From Planctomycetota bacterium (GTDB lineage: Bacteria; Planctomycetota; Phycisphaerae; Phycisphaerales; Phycisphaeraceae), in assembly GCA_016350165.1 (NCBI GenBank), contig CP066225.1, forward strand, positions 1,798,001 to 1,862,000: a stretch of DNA of 64,000 bases. Direction: 5' to 3'. The position numbers and the translations under genes are program-made. Positions 46,344 through 56,181 of this stretch are shown piece by piece. The first letter of the stretch is position 1, and each line of letters opens with the position of its first letter. Below the pieces are notes generated by a model, which ran no database searches, had not been told where the DNA came from, and saw only the letters and a program-made list of their open reading frames with translations.

Positions 46344-46901
46344 ATGGCTATGAAATACATCATCGCATCAATCATTTTGGTAGTCGGTTTAATTACTGCA
46401 TGCCATTTTGGACATGAGAGCATGGCAAGGGCGTCACAAGTTTTGAGTGCGAAAGCAAAACAACCTTACAGCAATGTACATGCGATCTATGAAGGTAAAG
46501 CGTTTGGGTTGGTTGGTCGCGCTGTGGCGTGGGAAGAATCGCAGACGGTTGGTGTGAAGCGATTGAGGATGCAGATGGTTTCGGAGAAACCAATTAAGAT
46601 CAAGGGATATACGCTTGAGGTTTTTGATGAGAATGAAAATCTGATAGCGAGGGCTGGTGGGAAACACCGAACACATGTGTATACGTTTACGAATTCGGGT
46701 GGGAATGTTGAGAATACATCAACGAATGACCATCAGTATTGGACGGAACTTGGGGCGGGCTCGCCGACGGAGTTTACATTCACATTCCCATCGAACGTTG
46801 CGTTTTACAATGCACCACAGGGAAAGGAATTTCCAAGGCAACCATTACATCAAATTCGGCTGACAATTCGTGAATATGAAGAAATAAAAGCTGGGGAATG
46901 A
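46344..46901 (+). CDS. Exported hypothetical protein, possible lipoprotein, 185 aa
   Basis: No family is recognised. The N-terminus is a signal peptide (MAMKYIIASIILVVGLITAC) whose ITAC could serve as a lipobox with Cys 20. The mature part is beta-rich (KPIKIKGYTLEVFDENENLI, HVYTFTNSGGNVENTS, PTEFTFTFPSNVAFYN, HQIRLTIREYEEI), as in a small beta-sandwich. The frame is open from GTG 46314, but ATG 46344 directly before the signal peptide is preferred. It lies 117 bp upstream of trxB on the same strand; a functional link is not evident. Confidence 0.7.
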   Translation: MAMKYIIASIILVVGLITACHFGHESMARASQVLSAKAKQPYSNVHAIYEGKAFGLVGRAVAWEESQTVGVKRLRMQMVSEKPIKIKGYTLEVFDENENLIARAGGKHRTHVYTFTNSGGNVENTSTNDHQYWTELGAGSPTEFTFTFPSNVAFYNAPQGKEFPRQPLHQIRLTIREYEEIKAGE

Positions 46902-47018
46902 GGATTAGCTCTAAGCGTGGGGGACACGTTGTAGCCGAATGCAACAGGCGTAACCGATCATATAGAGTGGTCGGGCTGGCTGTGCTACTTTCCCAGTCTC
47001 GAACAACCCCGTACAATC

Positions 47019-48062
47019 ATGCACATGAGCGATAAATCAACAGAATCAGTCGAAAAAGTCGTGATCATCGGTTCTGGCCCGGCGGGCTGGACTGCGGCGA
47101 TCTATGCAGCCAGAGCGAATCTCAATCCGTTAGTCTTTCCGGGCAGAGCGGTTGGCAAGGATTTGCTGCCGGGTGGTCAATTAATGCTGACGACAGACGT
47201 AGAAAATTTCCCGGGATTCCCGAAGGGTGTGATGGGACCTGAGATGATGCAGCAGTTTTTTGACCAGGCGTTACGATTTGGAACACGAATTGTGACGGAT
47301 AAAGGGATTGTCGATCAGGAAGGCATTAGCATGGGACTGTACACACCGTTCCAGAATGCGACTTCGGTGGATCTGTCGAAGCGGCCGTTTACCGTGAAGG
47401 GTGACAATGGGGTTAAAGTAAAGACTGAGTCGGTAATCGTTGCGACGGGTGCAAAGGCGAACTGGTTGGGTTTGGAAAATGAAATAAGACTCGCACAAAG
47501 TGGCGGCGGTGTATCTGCATGCGCTGTGTGCGATGGCGCGTTGCCGATGTTCCGCGATCAGCCGTTGGCGGTAGTTGGCGGTGGCGACTCAGCGGTCGAA
47601 GAAGCATCGTATCTGACGAAGTTCGCATCGAAGGTTTACATGATCGTAAGACGTGACGCATTGCGTGCATCAAAGATTATGGCTGACCGTGCAAAGAATA
47701 ATCCGAAGATCGAATTACTTTGGAATACACGTGTGGTTGATGTTCATGGTGAAGAGAAGATCACTGGCGTGAAGCTTGAGGATACGAAGACTGGTAAGCA
47801 GCGTGATCTTGATCTGTCGGGTTTGTTTATGGCGATTGGCCACACGCCGATTACTGAATTCCTCGATGGACAGGTTGATACTGATGAAACGGGATTCATT
47901 ACGTTAGCTGATCCGGGCCGTTCGTATACATCGGTCGAAGGTGTGTTTGCGGCAGGCGATGTGGCTGACCATGTTTACAAGCAGGCGATCACCGCAGCGG
48001 GCATGGGATGTAAAGCTGCTATTGATGCTGAGCGATGGCTGGCGGAACAGGGTATTGATTGA
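47019..48062 (+). CDS. trxB: Thioredoxin-disulfide reductase
   Basis: This 347-aa FAD/NADPH flavoenzyme keeps thioredoxin reduced in the cytoplasm. It has the FAD motif [19 protein letters not shown] near residue 17, then [18 protein letters not shown], the redox pair in [11 protein letters not shown] (CAVC, where E. coli has CATC), the NADPH motif [23 protein letters not shown], and the C-terminal FAD site [24 protein letters not shown]. It is slightly longer than the usual 310-320 aa, with the additional residues between the FAD domain strands ([15 protein letters not shown]). ATG 47019 or 47025 may be used. A terminator follows closely. Confidence 0.95.
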   Translation: MHMSDKSTESVEKVVIIGSGPAGWTAAIYAARANLNPLVFPGRAVGKDLLPGGQLMLTTDVENFPGFPKGVMGPEMMQQFFDQALRFGTRIVTDKGIVDQEGISMGLYTPFQNATSVDLSKRPFTVKGDNGVKVKTESVIVATGAKANWLGLENEIRLAQSGGGVSACAVCDGALPMFRDQPLAVVGGGDSAVEEASYLTKFASKVYMIVRRDALRASKIMADRAKNNPKIELLWNTRVVDVHGEEKITGVKLEDTKTGKQRDLDLSGLFMAIGHTPITEFLDGQVDTDETGFITLADPGRSYTSVEGVFAAGDVADHVYKQAITAAGMGCKAAIDAERWLAEQGID

Positions 48063-48090
48063 TCCTGCTGCGATGAAAATGAGAATGAAG

Positions 48091-48119
48091 AGCCTGCCTG
48101 AAGAGGTGGGCTTTTTTTT
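48091..48119 (+). terminator. Terminator after trxB
   Basis: A 9-bp stem AGCCTGCCT/AGGTGGGCT with one G-T type mismatch and a GAAG loop is followed by a run of T residues, 28 bp after the stop. Confidence 0.82.
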
Positions 48120-48313
48120 ATTGATAATAAATTGTGAATATGTGAAAAGATGGGGTTAATCAGTAGAAAAATTGCGTGTTGTAAATCTGAGAATCGCAAG
48201 AAAAATGATTGCTATTATGTGTTTAAAGTGGGAAAATAGAGTAAAAGTATTTTGACTATTTACTTATATATAAGCCAGCAGTTTCGGTAAGCGAAGGGCT
48301 CCGGAGCTCCATC

Positions 48314-48778
48314 ATGTCAACAACCAGCAATCAGGATCTCACACTCAAATTACAACGCACGATCAATGCGTCTGCGGATGAGTTATTCGATGCATGGCTG
48401 AACCCGGATACGCTTGCGGCTTGGTTTAAGCCTGAACCTGTACTTGACTGTGATGATTGCCAAATCAATCCGACAGAGACGGGGATTTTTCGGATCACAC
48501 TTCTGAATAGAGATACTGGTGAACACTATATTGTGACGGGTCATTTTATTGATCTGGACGAACCAAACACGTTATCGTTTACGTGGTCGTGGGAACTGCC
48601 TCAAAATGGGATACGCGATACGATCTGCACAGTCCTGTTTGATCCGATTACTACAGATCCCGACCAGACAGTGCTGACGTTCATTCATACCGGATTCCCT
48701 GACCAAGATGCTTGCGACGATCACGAGCAAGGCTGGAAGGGCTGCCTAGATTCACTTGCTGAACATTTCTCATCCTAA
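48314..48778 (+). CDS. SRPBCC (AHSA1-like) domain protein
   Basis: This 154-aa protein has the Aha1-C/CalC-like SRPBCC fold: LKLQRTINASADELFDAWLNPDTLAAWFKPEP at the start, GIFRITLLNRDTGEHYIVTGHFIDLDEPNTLSFTW in the middle and TVLTFIHTGFPDQDACDDHEQGWKGCLDSL at the end. The length is normal for a single domain. The ligand is unknown; such proteins are often paired with ArsR-type regulators, but none is present here. It is flanked by a terminator on the left and appears monocistronic. Confidence 0.9.
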   Translation: MSTTSNQDLTLKLQRTINASADELFDAWLNPDTLAAWFKPEPVLDCDDCQINPTETGIFRITLLNRDTGEHYIVTGHFIDLDEPNTLSFTWSWELPQNGIRDTICTVLFDPITTDPDQTVLTFIHTGFPDQDACDDHEQGWKGCLDSLAEHFSS

Positions 48779-49070
48779 GCTAACATTTCATCTAATCGTG
48801 CGTTAGTACATGCCGGGATATCGGTGAATACATACAACTACTGAGAAACAAATCGCTGCGATAGCATGTTATTTTTGCATTGGCATTAAATTTTCGTTAT
48901 CGCGAAATTATCTCATTGCATCTATTGAACGTACGTGATATGATGTTCGCCCGATACCTAACATACACCTTACAATTAATAGTTGGATATCGATAAAACA
49001 GATGTCGATTCACTGGTTTCATAACCACCAAACAAGATGGGGCGATCCCCAGCACAAGGAGATTATTTGT

Positions 49071-49442
49071 ATGACCACTGCAACGATTGATATCGCCAAT
49101 CAATTGGCGGAGTTTTGCCGCGAAGAAAAGTACATCGAAGCTGTCGAGACGCTATACGATGAAAACATCGTTTCACTTGAGCCGGTAGGAACTGAGGAAA
49201 TGCCTGCACGTCTAGAAGGGAAGCAGGATGTGATGAATAAGAATAAATGGTTTATCGACAATTTTGAAGTTGTTGAATCAACTGTTTACGGACCCTACCC
49301 TAACGGAGATCGCTTTGCACTGGCATTTTGCTTGACTGCAAAAAATAAAGAAACAGAGGAAACATCAAAGATGGAAGAAGTTGCACTCTATACCGTTAAC
49401 AACGGTAAAATCGTGCAAGAAGAATTCTTCCACGCTTGCTAA
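49071..49442 (+). CDS. SnoaL/NTF2-like protein
   Basis: This 123-aa protein fits the SnoaL-like/NTF2 fold: helix IANQLAEFCREEKYIEAVETLYDENIVSLEP, then GKQDVMNKNKWFIDNFEVVESTVYGPYPNGDRFALAFCLTA-type strands and the final VALYTVNNGKIVQEEFF. ATG 49071 is chosen because AAGGAG lies 9 nt upstream; the in-frame ATG at 49002 is before that site. The fold occurs in many small enzymes and ligand binders and does not define a function. A long hairpin terminator follows. Confidence 0.88.
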   Translation: MTTATIDIANQLAEFCREEKYIEAVETLYDENIVSLEPVGTEEMPARLEGKQDVMNKNKWFIDNFEVVESTVYGPYPNGDRFALAFCLTAKNKETEETSKMEEVALYTVNNGKIVQEEFFHAC

Positions 49443-49460
49443 TTCAATTTCAAAACGATC

Positions 49461-49504
49461 AGTACACCACGCGATAGGTCACTATCACGTGGTGTACTTT
49501 TTTT
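49461..49504 (+). terminator. Strong terminator after the SnoaL-like gene
   Basis: A long hairpin, AGTACACCACG with CGTGGTGTACT, extended inward by GATAG/CTATC, is followed by seven T residues. The convergent aldo/keto reductase gene ends just beyond it. Confidence 0.88.
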
Positions 49505-49524
49505 ACTAATCAATGATTAGGCGT

Positions 49525-50517
49525 TTATACGTTGATGCCGATCATACCCGCTTCTGGGTATCTGCCACCGCTAAAGAAACCGATCGGAAAACTATCGTCG
49601 AGTGTTTTGATTTCATCTGCAGTGAGTTGAATTTGGGTTGCATGAATATTCTGGTCAAGGTATTTGATACGTTTGGTGCCGGGTATTGGAATAATGGATG
49701 TTGGACGATGAAGTAGCCATGCGATTGCAAGCGTGCTGAGTGTGCAGTTTTTAATTGCTGCGATTTCTTTGAGGGTATCCAAACGTTTAAGATTTTGCTG
49801 CAGATTTTTCTCTGAAAAACGAGGCCCAATACGACGGAAGTCTTTCTCGTCAAGATCGTTGAGCGAGGTAATTTGACCTGTAAGAAGACCTCGTCCTAGT
49901 GGTGAATAGCTGACAAAACCAATACCAAGTTTATCGCAAGTTTGAAGAATGCCTGTTTCAACATCACGTGTACTGAGTGAATATTCAGTTTGTAGTGCTG
50001 CAACGGGCGCGATGGCACAAGCTTTTTTAAGAGTTTCTGAAGAAACCTCAGAGAGACCGATGTGCTTGATTTTTCCTTGCGTCTGCAGATCGATTAACGC
50101 CTGCATGACTTCTTCGATTACCGTTTGGCCAGTAAAACGATGAATATAGTACAGATCAATGCAGTCCGTTTCGAGTCTCTTTAGCGAAGCGTCGCATGCT
50201 TGGCGGATGTATTCAGGCGAGTTGTTGATTTCGCGTGTGTAGGCGCCGGGCTTGCGGACAATTGCGCATTTGGTTGCGAGAATGATTTGCTCACGTTTGT
50301 TTTTCATAAATTTGGCAAGCAGTCTTTCATTGTGTCCGCTGCCATACATATCAGCGGTATCGTAGAAATTGATACCGTGACTGAGTGCATGTTCGAGAAC
50401 ACTAAGTGAATGAGATTCATCTGATGTAGGCCCATAGAACTCGGATAGCCCCATGCAGCCGAAACCGATGGCCGAAACATTGAGGCCGCTCTTTCCAAGC
50501 GTAGTCATTTTCATCAT
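49525..50517 (-). CDS. Aldo/keto reductase
   Basis: This 330-aa NADPH-dependent oxidoreductase has the family TIM-barrel motifs: LGKSGLNVSAIGFGCMGLSEFYG, NFYDTADMYGSGHNERLLAK with the catalytic Asp and Tyr, the Lys in ILATKCAIV, YYIHRFTGQTVIEE with the His, SEVSSETLKKA, QTEYSLSTRDVETGIL, SYSPLGRGLLTG and the C-terminal PIPGTKR. It resembles the AKR13 (YakC) group. ATG options at 50517, 50514 and 50508 are close together. A perfect palindrome 33 bp upstream matches one in front of the MarR gene, so it is probably repressed by that regulator. Confidence 0.93.
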   Translation of the reverse strand: MMKMTTLGKSGLNVSAIGFGCMGLSEFYGPTSDESHSLSVLEHALSHGINFYDTADMYGSGHNERLLAKFMKNKREQIILATKCAIVRKPGAYTREINNSPEYIRQACDASLKRLETDCIDLYYIHRFTGQTVIEEVMQALIDLQTQGKIKHIGLSEVSSETLKKACAIAPVAALQTEYSLSTRDVETGILQTCDKLGIGFVSYSPLGRGLLTGQITSLNDLDEKDFRRIGPRFSEKNLQQNLKRLDTLKEIAAIKNCTLSTLAIAWLLHRPTSIIPIPGTKRIKYLDQNIHATQIQLTADEIKTLDDSFPIGFFSGGRYPEAGMIGINV

Positions 50518-50549
50518 TATTTCCTTAATATTTCCCAGTGCCTATATTT

Positions 50550-50567
50550 TAATTAGCTTGCTAATTA
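50550..50567. promoter_or_regulatory. Candidate MarR operator 1, upstream of the aldo/keto reductase gene
   Basis: The perfect inverted repeat TAATTAGC-TT-GCTAATTA lies 33 bp before the reductase start. The same half-sites with the same 2-bp spacer recur at 51161-51178. AT-rich palindromes of this size are typical MarR-family sites. Confidence 0.75.
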
Positions 50568-50643
50568 TATTGGCCAATAAAATTTGAATTCACAGTCTCT
50601 TGTATCCGACCAAACATATGCGTCCCCTACATCAACCGAAACC

Positions 50644-51153
50644 TTAATGTGAAAGATATTCTTCTGTCTTTTGCGATAACTGTTCTAATAGCTTGGCTGT
50701 AGCTTTGAGTTGTCTTTCAGAAATTTCTTTGGTGATTTTATTGATTAGCTCATAGTATTGAGGCATGATTTTGTTGAGTAGCTGCACACCTTTGCGTGTG
50801 AGTGTGATTTGTGTCGCTCTCGAATCAACCGGATGCTCGACACGTTTAATATAACTGTCATTTTCAAGACTATTTAGCAGATTTGTCATTGTAGCGCGAG
50901 TAACACCCTGCTTTTTCGAAAGCTCTGATGGGGTCGTCGTGCGCATTGGTTCGCGGATAAGTAGAACCAATGTAATCCAGCGGCCGTGCTTGAGGCCGTA
51001 TGTAGCAAGAAATTGATCTAGATTATTGAGAAGATCAGAGCCGGTTTTTAAAGTTTTCAGAAAAAGTAAGACGCCATCCTGATTAACGGGGCCATACATT
51101 TGCTCCGCGTTATCGAGCGTCTCCTGATCGGGTAGGTCTTGAAGTAGAAACAT
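50644..51153 (-). CDS. MarR-family transcriptional regulator
   Basis: This 169-aa protein has the winged-helix MarR fold: LATYGLKHGRWITLVLLIREP, then helix-turn-helix TPSELSKKQGVTRATMTNLLNSLENDSYIKRVEHPVDSRATQITLTRKG with the wing DSRA, and a C-terminal dimer helix. It usually acts as a dimeric repressor released by phenolic or electrophilic ligands. Palindromes of one sequence lie just before its own start and before the reductase gene downstream, which indicates autoregulation and control of the reductase. The ATG at 51153 is only 4 bp from the palindrome; a later Met at 51099 is possible. Confidence 0.92.
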   Translation of the reverse strand: MFLLQDLPDQETLDNAEQMYGPVNQDGVLLFLKTLKTGSDLLNNLDQFLATYGLKHGRWITLVLLIREPMRTTTPSELSKKQGVTRATMTNLLNSLENDSYIKRVEHPVDSRATQITLTRKGVQLLNKIMPQYYELINKITKEISERQLKATAKLLEQLSQKTEEYLSH

Positions 51154-51157
51154 ACCT

Positions 51158-51181
51158 ATATAATTAGCAGGCTAATTATAT
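51158..51181. promoter_or_regulatory. Candidate MarR operator 2, upstream of the MarR gene
   Basis: A perfect inverted repeat with 11-bp arms, ATATAATTAGC and GCTAATTATAT, around AG. Its inner TAATTAGC/GCTAATTA equals operator 1. It begins 4 bp before the annotated MarR start. Confidence 0.8.
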
Positions 51182-51279
51182 CTTGTCAAGGGGATACGAT
51201 TCCTTCGACGGGAACACAAAATCATTTAATTCAGAATATTCCGTATATTGTGACAAGTAAAAAGATTTCACGCCACGCT

Positions 51280-52380
51280 TCATCGTGCGTGACGCGTTGC
51301 GTCGATGGGGAATTGCCAAATGAGAGTGTGATCATTTTTAAATACGGTTCGAACTTGGATTTGCCACTCGATACGCGGATAGTCAATGCGTGAGTATGGC
51401 GTGGTTGGACGTTGCTTGGAACTTGGTATTGCGACACGGATTGATCCAGCAAAAGTTTGGCCGGGCTTTACGACTGTGTGATGTTGTATGGTGTGTATGT
51501 CTTCGTAAAGCAATTGTTTTGATGTGCCAGTGAGGCGATTGCAGACAAGTGCGAGGTCAACACGTTTGATCGTGACATGATGCACAAAGAACAGATCAGC
51601 CCGCATTGCAATCGGTGAGGACAAATGAATCGCAGGCAGACTGGTATACGCATGAACAGCTTTCACATACTTCGCAAGCTTAATCAAGCGGAAACCCATA
51701 AATGCGGGGATCAATGTGATAACTGAAGCGATGAATGTGAGCGTAATCGGGAAGGCAAGTGGATCTGGGATATAAGGCGAGAAAGCAAAAATCAAATAGT
51801 GCATCAACGGCAAGATCACCAGCGCGAAACATAGTAGTGGTATCAAAATCATGGCAACGGCATACAGTTGCGGAACATGTTCGGGCATCAGTTGATACCA
51901 CTGAAATTGTCCGGGCAATGCTGGTGGTGGCGGTTTGGCGGAGAACACACCTGCATTTCTAATTGCTAAGAGCGTGATGAATACGGCCAGGATACTGACG
52001 ATCACTGCAACGTATGGAGTAAACGATGCATTGGGAGAAAGGTAAGCAAGCGTGGGATTATCTGGTGAAACGAAAACAGTGATTTCTCTATCCATCGCGT
52101 AGCCGGATGTGATGCTTGAAGCCCAACGCCTGGAACCCACTAGATGGAGCGGTGCGTATTGGGAGGAGGAATATAAGCGACTGCCGATCTGGTAACGGTA
52201 GGTGATGTAAGGGGCATAGAATCCGAAACCGTCACGCTGAGCTTGCGAGTGTAAAACAACAGCACGCGCAGGCTCATATGTCGAGATCAGGTGTGATTGA
52301 TGATGGATACGCAACACACCCCAGCCAAGGAATGTGGCAGCCACCAGACCAACGATGATGATCAGACTCAGAAATCGCAC
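51280..52380 (-). CDS. DUF3592-like membrane protein, 366 aa
   Basis: An N-terminal helix (SLIIIVGLVAATFLGWGVL) is followed by an extracytoplasmic domain of about 100 aa, ARAVVLHSQAQRDGFGFYAPYITYRYQIGSRLYSSSQY ... TVFVSPDNPTLAYLSPN, which matches the DUF3592 pattern (a beta-rich domain ending in a PxNPxxAxL-like motif). Three more hydrophobic segments follow (VAVIVSILAVFITLLAI, LYAVAMILIPLLCFALVIL, LTFIASVITLIPAFMGF), then a C-terminal hydrophilic domain. Function is unknown. It is divergent from ruvA and separated from it by a shared promoter region. Confidence 0.8.
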   Translation of the reverse strand: MRFLSLIIIVGLVAATFLGWGVLRIHHQSHLISTYEPARAVVLHSQAQRDGFGFYAPYITYRYQIGSRLYSSSQYAPLHLVGSRRWASSITSGYAMDREITVFVSPDNPTLAYLSPNASFTPYVAVIVSILAVFITLLAIRNAGVFSAKPPPPALPGQFQWYQLMPEHVPQLYAVAMILIPLLCFALVILPLMHYLIFAFSPYIPDPLAFPITLTFIASVITLIPAFMGFRLIKLAKYVKAVHAYTSLPAIHLSSPIAMRADLFFVHHVTIKRVDLALVCNRLTGTSKQLLYEDIHTIQHHTVVKPGQTFAGSIRVAIPSSKQRPTTPYSRIDYPRIEWQIQVRTVFKNDHTLIWQFPIDATRHAR

Positions 52381-52572
52381 GTAGATTGTATCCCTACCAC
52401 TTGACCCGCTGGTGAGTATTTCCTCATTATTTGAAGCTGATTGCAGCCAGCCAATCGAAAATGCCCCCAGCCATGTACCGCTATGGTTAATGATCGGTCA
52501 AAACTTGCGGCCATGTGGGGAGAAGACGGCGGGGGTGTGCGAAGTGACTCACCCAAGGTATCATCTGTAACG

Positions 52573-53277
52573 ATGATAGCGCAAATCAAAGGTAAATTAG
52601 TTGGAATCGATGGCGGCTCAGCATTGGTCGAAATGCAGGGTGACATGATTTATGAGGTATTATTGCCCACTTTTGTCGTAAACCGGCTAGGTGGAATGAT
52701 CGGACGTGAAGTGCGACTGTATACCATGCACTATCTTGAAGGTCAGGGTCAGGGAACAAGCTTCATTCCAAGATTGGCAGGCTTCCTCACGCGTCAGGAT
52801 AAAGCTTTTTATGAGCTATTCACCTCAGTCAAAGGCATTGGTAACCGTAAAGCATTGAGAGCGATGGCCCTTGCGAGTCATCAGATCGCCAGTGCAATTG
52901 CTGATCGCGACACCGCCACGCTGCAGAGTCTGCCTGAAATCGGAAAGCGAACAGCGGAAACGATCGTGGTCACGCTCAAAGGCAAAGTCGATGCTTATAT
53001 CGCTCCAGCACGTGAAGCTGAGTTGGCTGATCCTATGGATGAAGGTGACGGCGAGGTCGTGGCGACCCTCGAAACTGAACCAAGCGCAGAAAAGAAAACA
53101 ACATTAAAAGCTGCAAGTAGTGGTAATTTGATACGCGATGCACTGGGTGTTCTGGTCGAGCTTGGTGAGAATCGCATCGCAGCAATGGAAAGGATCGATA
53201 TGATCATGAACGAAGATCCTCGCCCAGATTCCGTGGATGAAATTATCGCCAGTTATTATCGGGTGCAACAGCACTAA
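52573..53277 (+). CDS. ruvA: Holliday junction branch-migration protein RuvA
   Basis: RuvA binds four-way DNA junctions and loads the RuvB motor during recombination repair. The 234-aa product begins with the OB-fold domain MIAQIKGKLVGIDGGSALVEMQGDMIYEV, continues with the helix-hairpin-helix domain (FYELFTSVKGIGNRKALRAM, then LPEIGKRTAETIVVTLKGKV), a longer than usual acidic linker (LADPMDEGDGEVVATLETEPS) and C-terminal domain III (IRDALGVLVELGENRIAAMERI). ATG 52573 fits the standard MIAxIKG start although the frame is open from 52441. No ruvB or ruvC is adjacent. Confidence 0.94.
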   Translation: MIAQIKGKLVGIDGGSALVEMQGDMIYEVLLPTFVVNRLGGMIGREVRLYTMHYLEGQGQGTSFIPRLAGFLTRQDKAFYELFTSVKGIGNRKALRAMALASHQIASAIADRDTATLQSLPEIGKRTAETIVVTLKGKVDAYIAPAREAELADPMDEGDGEVVATLETEPSAEKKTTLKAASSGNLIRDALGVLVELGENRIAAMERIDMIMNEDPRPDSVDEIIASYYRVQQH

Positions 53278-53466
53278 TTTACTTAAACCTGACGAGATAA
53301 TGCGACTAAGCCGGAAATCACTTCTCAGTTTTACCTGATTTTTTACGTTCGTTCTAAAGTAGAAACCTCCGATACACGAATACCGGAATACAGGTGAAGT
53401 CCCTAACCGTTTTGGGGATTTTGCCAAAATCTAGTTTCTTGTACGCGTCTGTGTGGAGGCAATGAA

Positions 53467-55485
53467 ATGCGTAATCTATCGATACGGATGAAGGTTGTGG
53501 TGTGGTGTGGTTTAACGATGCTGGTAGCCATGGCTTGCGGCTTTGGCTTCTCTGGCTACCGAATATGGGAGGAAACCAAAGCTGGGGCAGAGCAGGAAGC
53601 AATGAAAATTGCTGCAGCTGCTGCCAATAAAATGAAGGGTGACATGGATGGCAAGGTCAAAGCTGTCGAGACGTATGTTGCCACACTTTCTGACGCTGAG
53701 TTAACAACGCCCATTTCAGGTAAACATGGTGCAGAGCTAACCTTGCGTGTTTGTAAAGCAAACCCCTCTGTGTTTGGTGCATGGTCATGGATCAACGTTA
53801 AAGCAGTGGACCTAGCAGGCTTAGAGTTTGATGAAGAAATAAACAAGGACAAAATCTTCTCAATCTCTGGCACAAGAGATAAAGGTCAAAGCAAAGTTAT
53901 TACACGTGTCAATCGAACTGTTGCAGCAAGCGATGCTTGGTTTCATGATGCAGTAACGAACAATCGCACGAACTTCAGTGAGCCTTATTTCTGGGACTAC
54001 GGCGACGGCGTCAATAGATTCGTCTCAAGTCTTGCGACACCATTTCATCATAACGGCAAAATCATCGGCGTTGGTGGCATGGATATCTCCATGGATCAAA
54101 TGCAAGTGGTTGCTGACGGATGTGATGATTTTGATGGACAAGCAGCGTTAATCATGCTCTCGCCATCAGGCACGATCATGGGATATAAAAACAATCCGGA
54201 TCGCATTGGCAAAGACCTCTCTGAATTCAGTGATATTTATAAAGAAGTGAAAGATCGCGTACTTGGCGGCGAAGCACTTTCCGCATGGGCTAAAACGGGT
54301 GACCTTGTACTTTACTACCCATTCGAAATTGGCCAAACGGGTCAATACATCGTTTCATGTATGCGTATCTCTGAAAGCGTTATTGTGGCTCCCGCAAAAG
54401 CTGCGCTTATCAAAATAGTCGGCATCGGCATCATATGCCTGATCGGTGCTGGCTTCCTCATGTGGTTTGTCGCTGGCAAGATCAGTAACCCTATTAGTGA
54501 AGTCGTCGACAACCTCAACGAAATCTCACAAGGTGAAGGCGACTTGACCGTGAGACTCAACGCAACCTCTAAAGATGAACTCGGCGATCTCGCAAACGCA
54601 TTCAATCAATTCGTCGAAAAAGTTCATGACACGATCGCTGACGTCATGCGTCTGACACTCGACGTCGCAAGCGCATCAACACAGATTGCTGCATCCAGCG
54701 AAGAAATTGCAGCAGGTATGGAAGAACAGGCTGGCCAAGTCCAGGAAATCTCGACTGCTGTTGAGGAGATGAGTTCTTCGATCACAGAAGTTGCACAGAA
54801 GAGTCATGAAGCTAATAGCAGTGCTGGTGAATCTAAATCAGTCGCACTCGAAGGTGGTGAGATCGTTGGCCAAACAATGTCTGGCATGAACGAAATCGAA
54901 ACCGTCGTCCGTGATTCCAGCAGTGCCATTGGCGAACTCGGTAAGCAAGGCGAACGCATCGGCGAGATCATTGAAGTCATTAACGACATCGCAGATCAAA
55001 CCAACCTCTTAGCACTCAATGCCGCAATTGAAGCTGCTCGTGCAGGCGAACATGGTCGAGGCTTCGCTGTTGTCGCTGATGAAGTTCGCAAGCTTGCTGA
55101 CCGAACAACCAAAGCAACCGATGGTGTCAGTGAATTGATCAGTGGCATCCAATCTGGAACACATGCTGCGGTTGAAAAAATGGGTAGCGGCACGGAAATC
55201 GTCTCACATGGTGTGAGTTCAGCTCAACAAGCCGGAGAATCTCTCAACAATATCGTAGGTAGTGCAGAGAATGTTGCGGAAATGGTGCAGTCAATCGCTG
55301 CAGCTTCCGAAGAGCAATCAGCAGCCGCTGAGCAAATCTCTAAGAACATTCAAAGCATTGCTGCTGTCACTCACCAGTCCAAAGAAGGCACACAACAAGC
55401 CAGCGTGGCTGCTGCCGGCTTGTCCGAGAAAGCTGAATCCCTAAAACAGCTCGTCGGCCAGTTTAAAGTCAGTGATGCTGCCTGA
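53467..55485 (+). CDS. Methyl-accepting chemotaxis protein with Cache-type sensor
   Basis: This 672-aa receptor has transmembrane helix 1 (residues 10-30), a periplasmic double-Cache-like sensor at about 40-300 ([58 protein letters not shown]), transmembrane helix 2 at about 312-333, a HAMP domain ([27 protein letters not shown]) and a long signalling coiled coil. Its hairpin tip is [48 protein letters not shown], spread over about residues 497-545. It should signal to CheA/CheW, which are not in this window. A GGAGG-type site lies 7 nt before ATG 53467. The ligand is unknown. A long hairpin terminator follows. Confidence 0.95.
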   Translation: MRNLSIRMKVVVWCGLTMLVAMACGFGFSGYRIWEETKAGAEQEAMKIAAAAANKMKGDMDGKVKAVETYVATLSDAELTTPISGKHGAELTLRVCKANPSVFGAWSWINVKAVDLAGLEFDEEINKDKIFSISGTRDKGQSKVITRVNRTVAASDAWFHDAVTNNRTNFSEPYFWDYGDGVNRFVSSLATPFHHNGKIIGVGGMDISMDQMQVVADGCDDFDGQAALIMLSPSGTIMGYKNNPDRIGKDLSEFSDIYKEVKDRVLGGEALSAWAKTGDLVLYYPFEIGQTGQYIVSCMRISESVIVAPAKAALIKIVGIGIICLIGAGFLMWFVAGKISNPISEVVDNLNEISQGEGDLTVRLNATSKDELGDLANAFNQFVEKVHDTIADVMRLTLDVASASTQIAASSEEIAAGMEEQAGQVQEISTAVEEMSSSITEVAQKSHEANSSAGESKSVALEGGEIVGQTMSGMNEIETVVRDSSSAIGELGKQGERIGEIIEVINDIADQTNLLALNAAIEAARAGEHGRGFAVVADEVRKLADRTTKATDGVSELISGIQSGTHAAVEKMGSGTEIVSHGVSSAQQAGESLNNIVGSAENVAEMVQSIAAASEEQSAAAEQISKNIQSIAAVTHQSKEGTQQASVAAAGLSEKAESLKQLVGQFKVSDAA

Positions 55486-55545
55486 TCCTTCATTTAGATA
55501 TACACACGCACATAACTGCAAGTGGTAACGTGTGAAAAAGAGTAG

Positions 55546-55579
55546 AGCATGACCTATCATATGATAAGTCATGCTTTTT
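55546..55579 (+). terminator. Terminator after the chemoreceptor gene
   Basis: A 15-bp stem AGCATGACCTATCAT/ATGATAAGTCATGCT with one mismatch and almost no loop is followed by five T residues. Confidence 0.75.
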
Positions 55580-55660
55580 CTATTCATCGATTAGTACATA
55601 TAAAAACAAGCAGCAAGCCAACTGACCTACTGCTTATAAAATATATTTAATACGATAAAA

Positions 55661-56128
55661 TCAGTGCCCCGTATGCCCAAACCCACCTGCTCCACGTTCC
55701 GTATCAGGCAGTTCATCTACTTCATCCCACTCAACCATTGGCACACGTTTCACAACCATCTGCGCAACACGCATACCATCTTCAATAACAAAATCTACTT
55801 TACTGAAGTTCACCAATGCAACCTTCACCTCACCACGATAATCCGCATCAATCGTACCCGGTCCATTTGGCACACCAATCCCATGCTTCACAGCCAACCC
55901 ACTTCGTGGGCGAATTTGTGCTTCCCAGCCAATCGGCAAAGCCATCGCAAAACCTGTGGGCACCAAACCTATCTCACCTGCTTTCAAGACCATAGGATCA
56001 TCTAATTTCGCATAAACATCCATTCCCGCCGCATGCTCACTATGATATTCAGGCAATTTCCCATCCACGTTACCTTCTAACCGCTTAATAGAAACTTTCA
56101 CCGTTTCAACTTCAACACTTTCCATCAT
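55661..56128 (-). CDS. dut: dUTP diphosphatase (dUTPase)
   Basis: This 155-aa trimeric-type dUTPase hydrolyses dUTP to dUMP and keeps uracil out of DNA. All five family motifs are visible: [42 protein letters not shown] and the C-terminal P-loop-like [11 protein letters not shown] that closes over the substrate. It is the last gene of a three-gene minus-strand run (cls, HAD phosphatase, dut) with spacers near 50 bp. Confidence 0.96.
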   Translation of the reverse strand: MMESVEVETVKVSIKRLEGNVDGKLPEYHSEHAAGMDVYAKLDDPMVLKAGEIGLVPTGFAMALPIGWEAQIRPRSGLAVKHGIGVPNGPGTIDADYRGEVKVALVNFSKVDFVIEDGMRVAQMVVKRVPMVEWDEVDELPDTERGAGGFGHTGH

Positions 56129-56181
56129 CCATATCCTCTCATGATCTTTTCAAATCACTATAAATTTCAAACATTAGCAAA

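Noticed and set aside
47490-47560. TrxB with altered active site (CAVC in place of CATC) as a novel enzyme
   Set aside because: CAVC is common among bacterial thioredoxin reductases, and the other FAD and NADPH motifs are standard.
53278-53466. Cyclic-di-GMP (GEMM) riboswitch in the leader of the chemoreceptor gene
   Set aside because: The leader has a short CCCTAA/TTGGGG hairpin, but the conserved GEMM sequences and tetraloop-receptor arrangement are not present.
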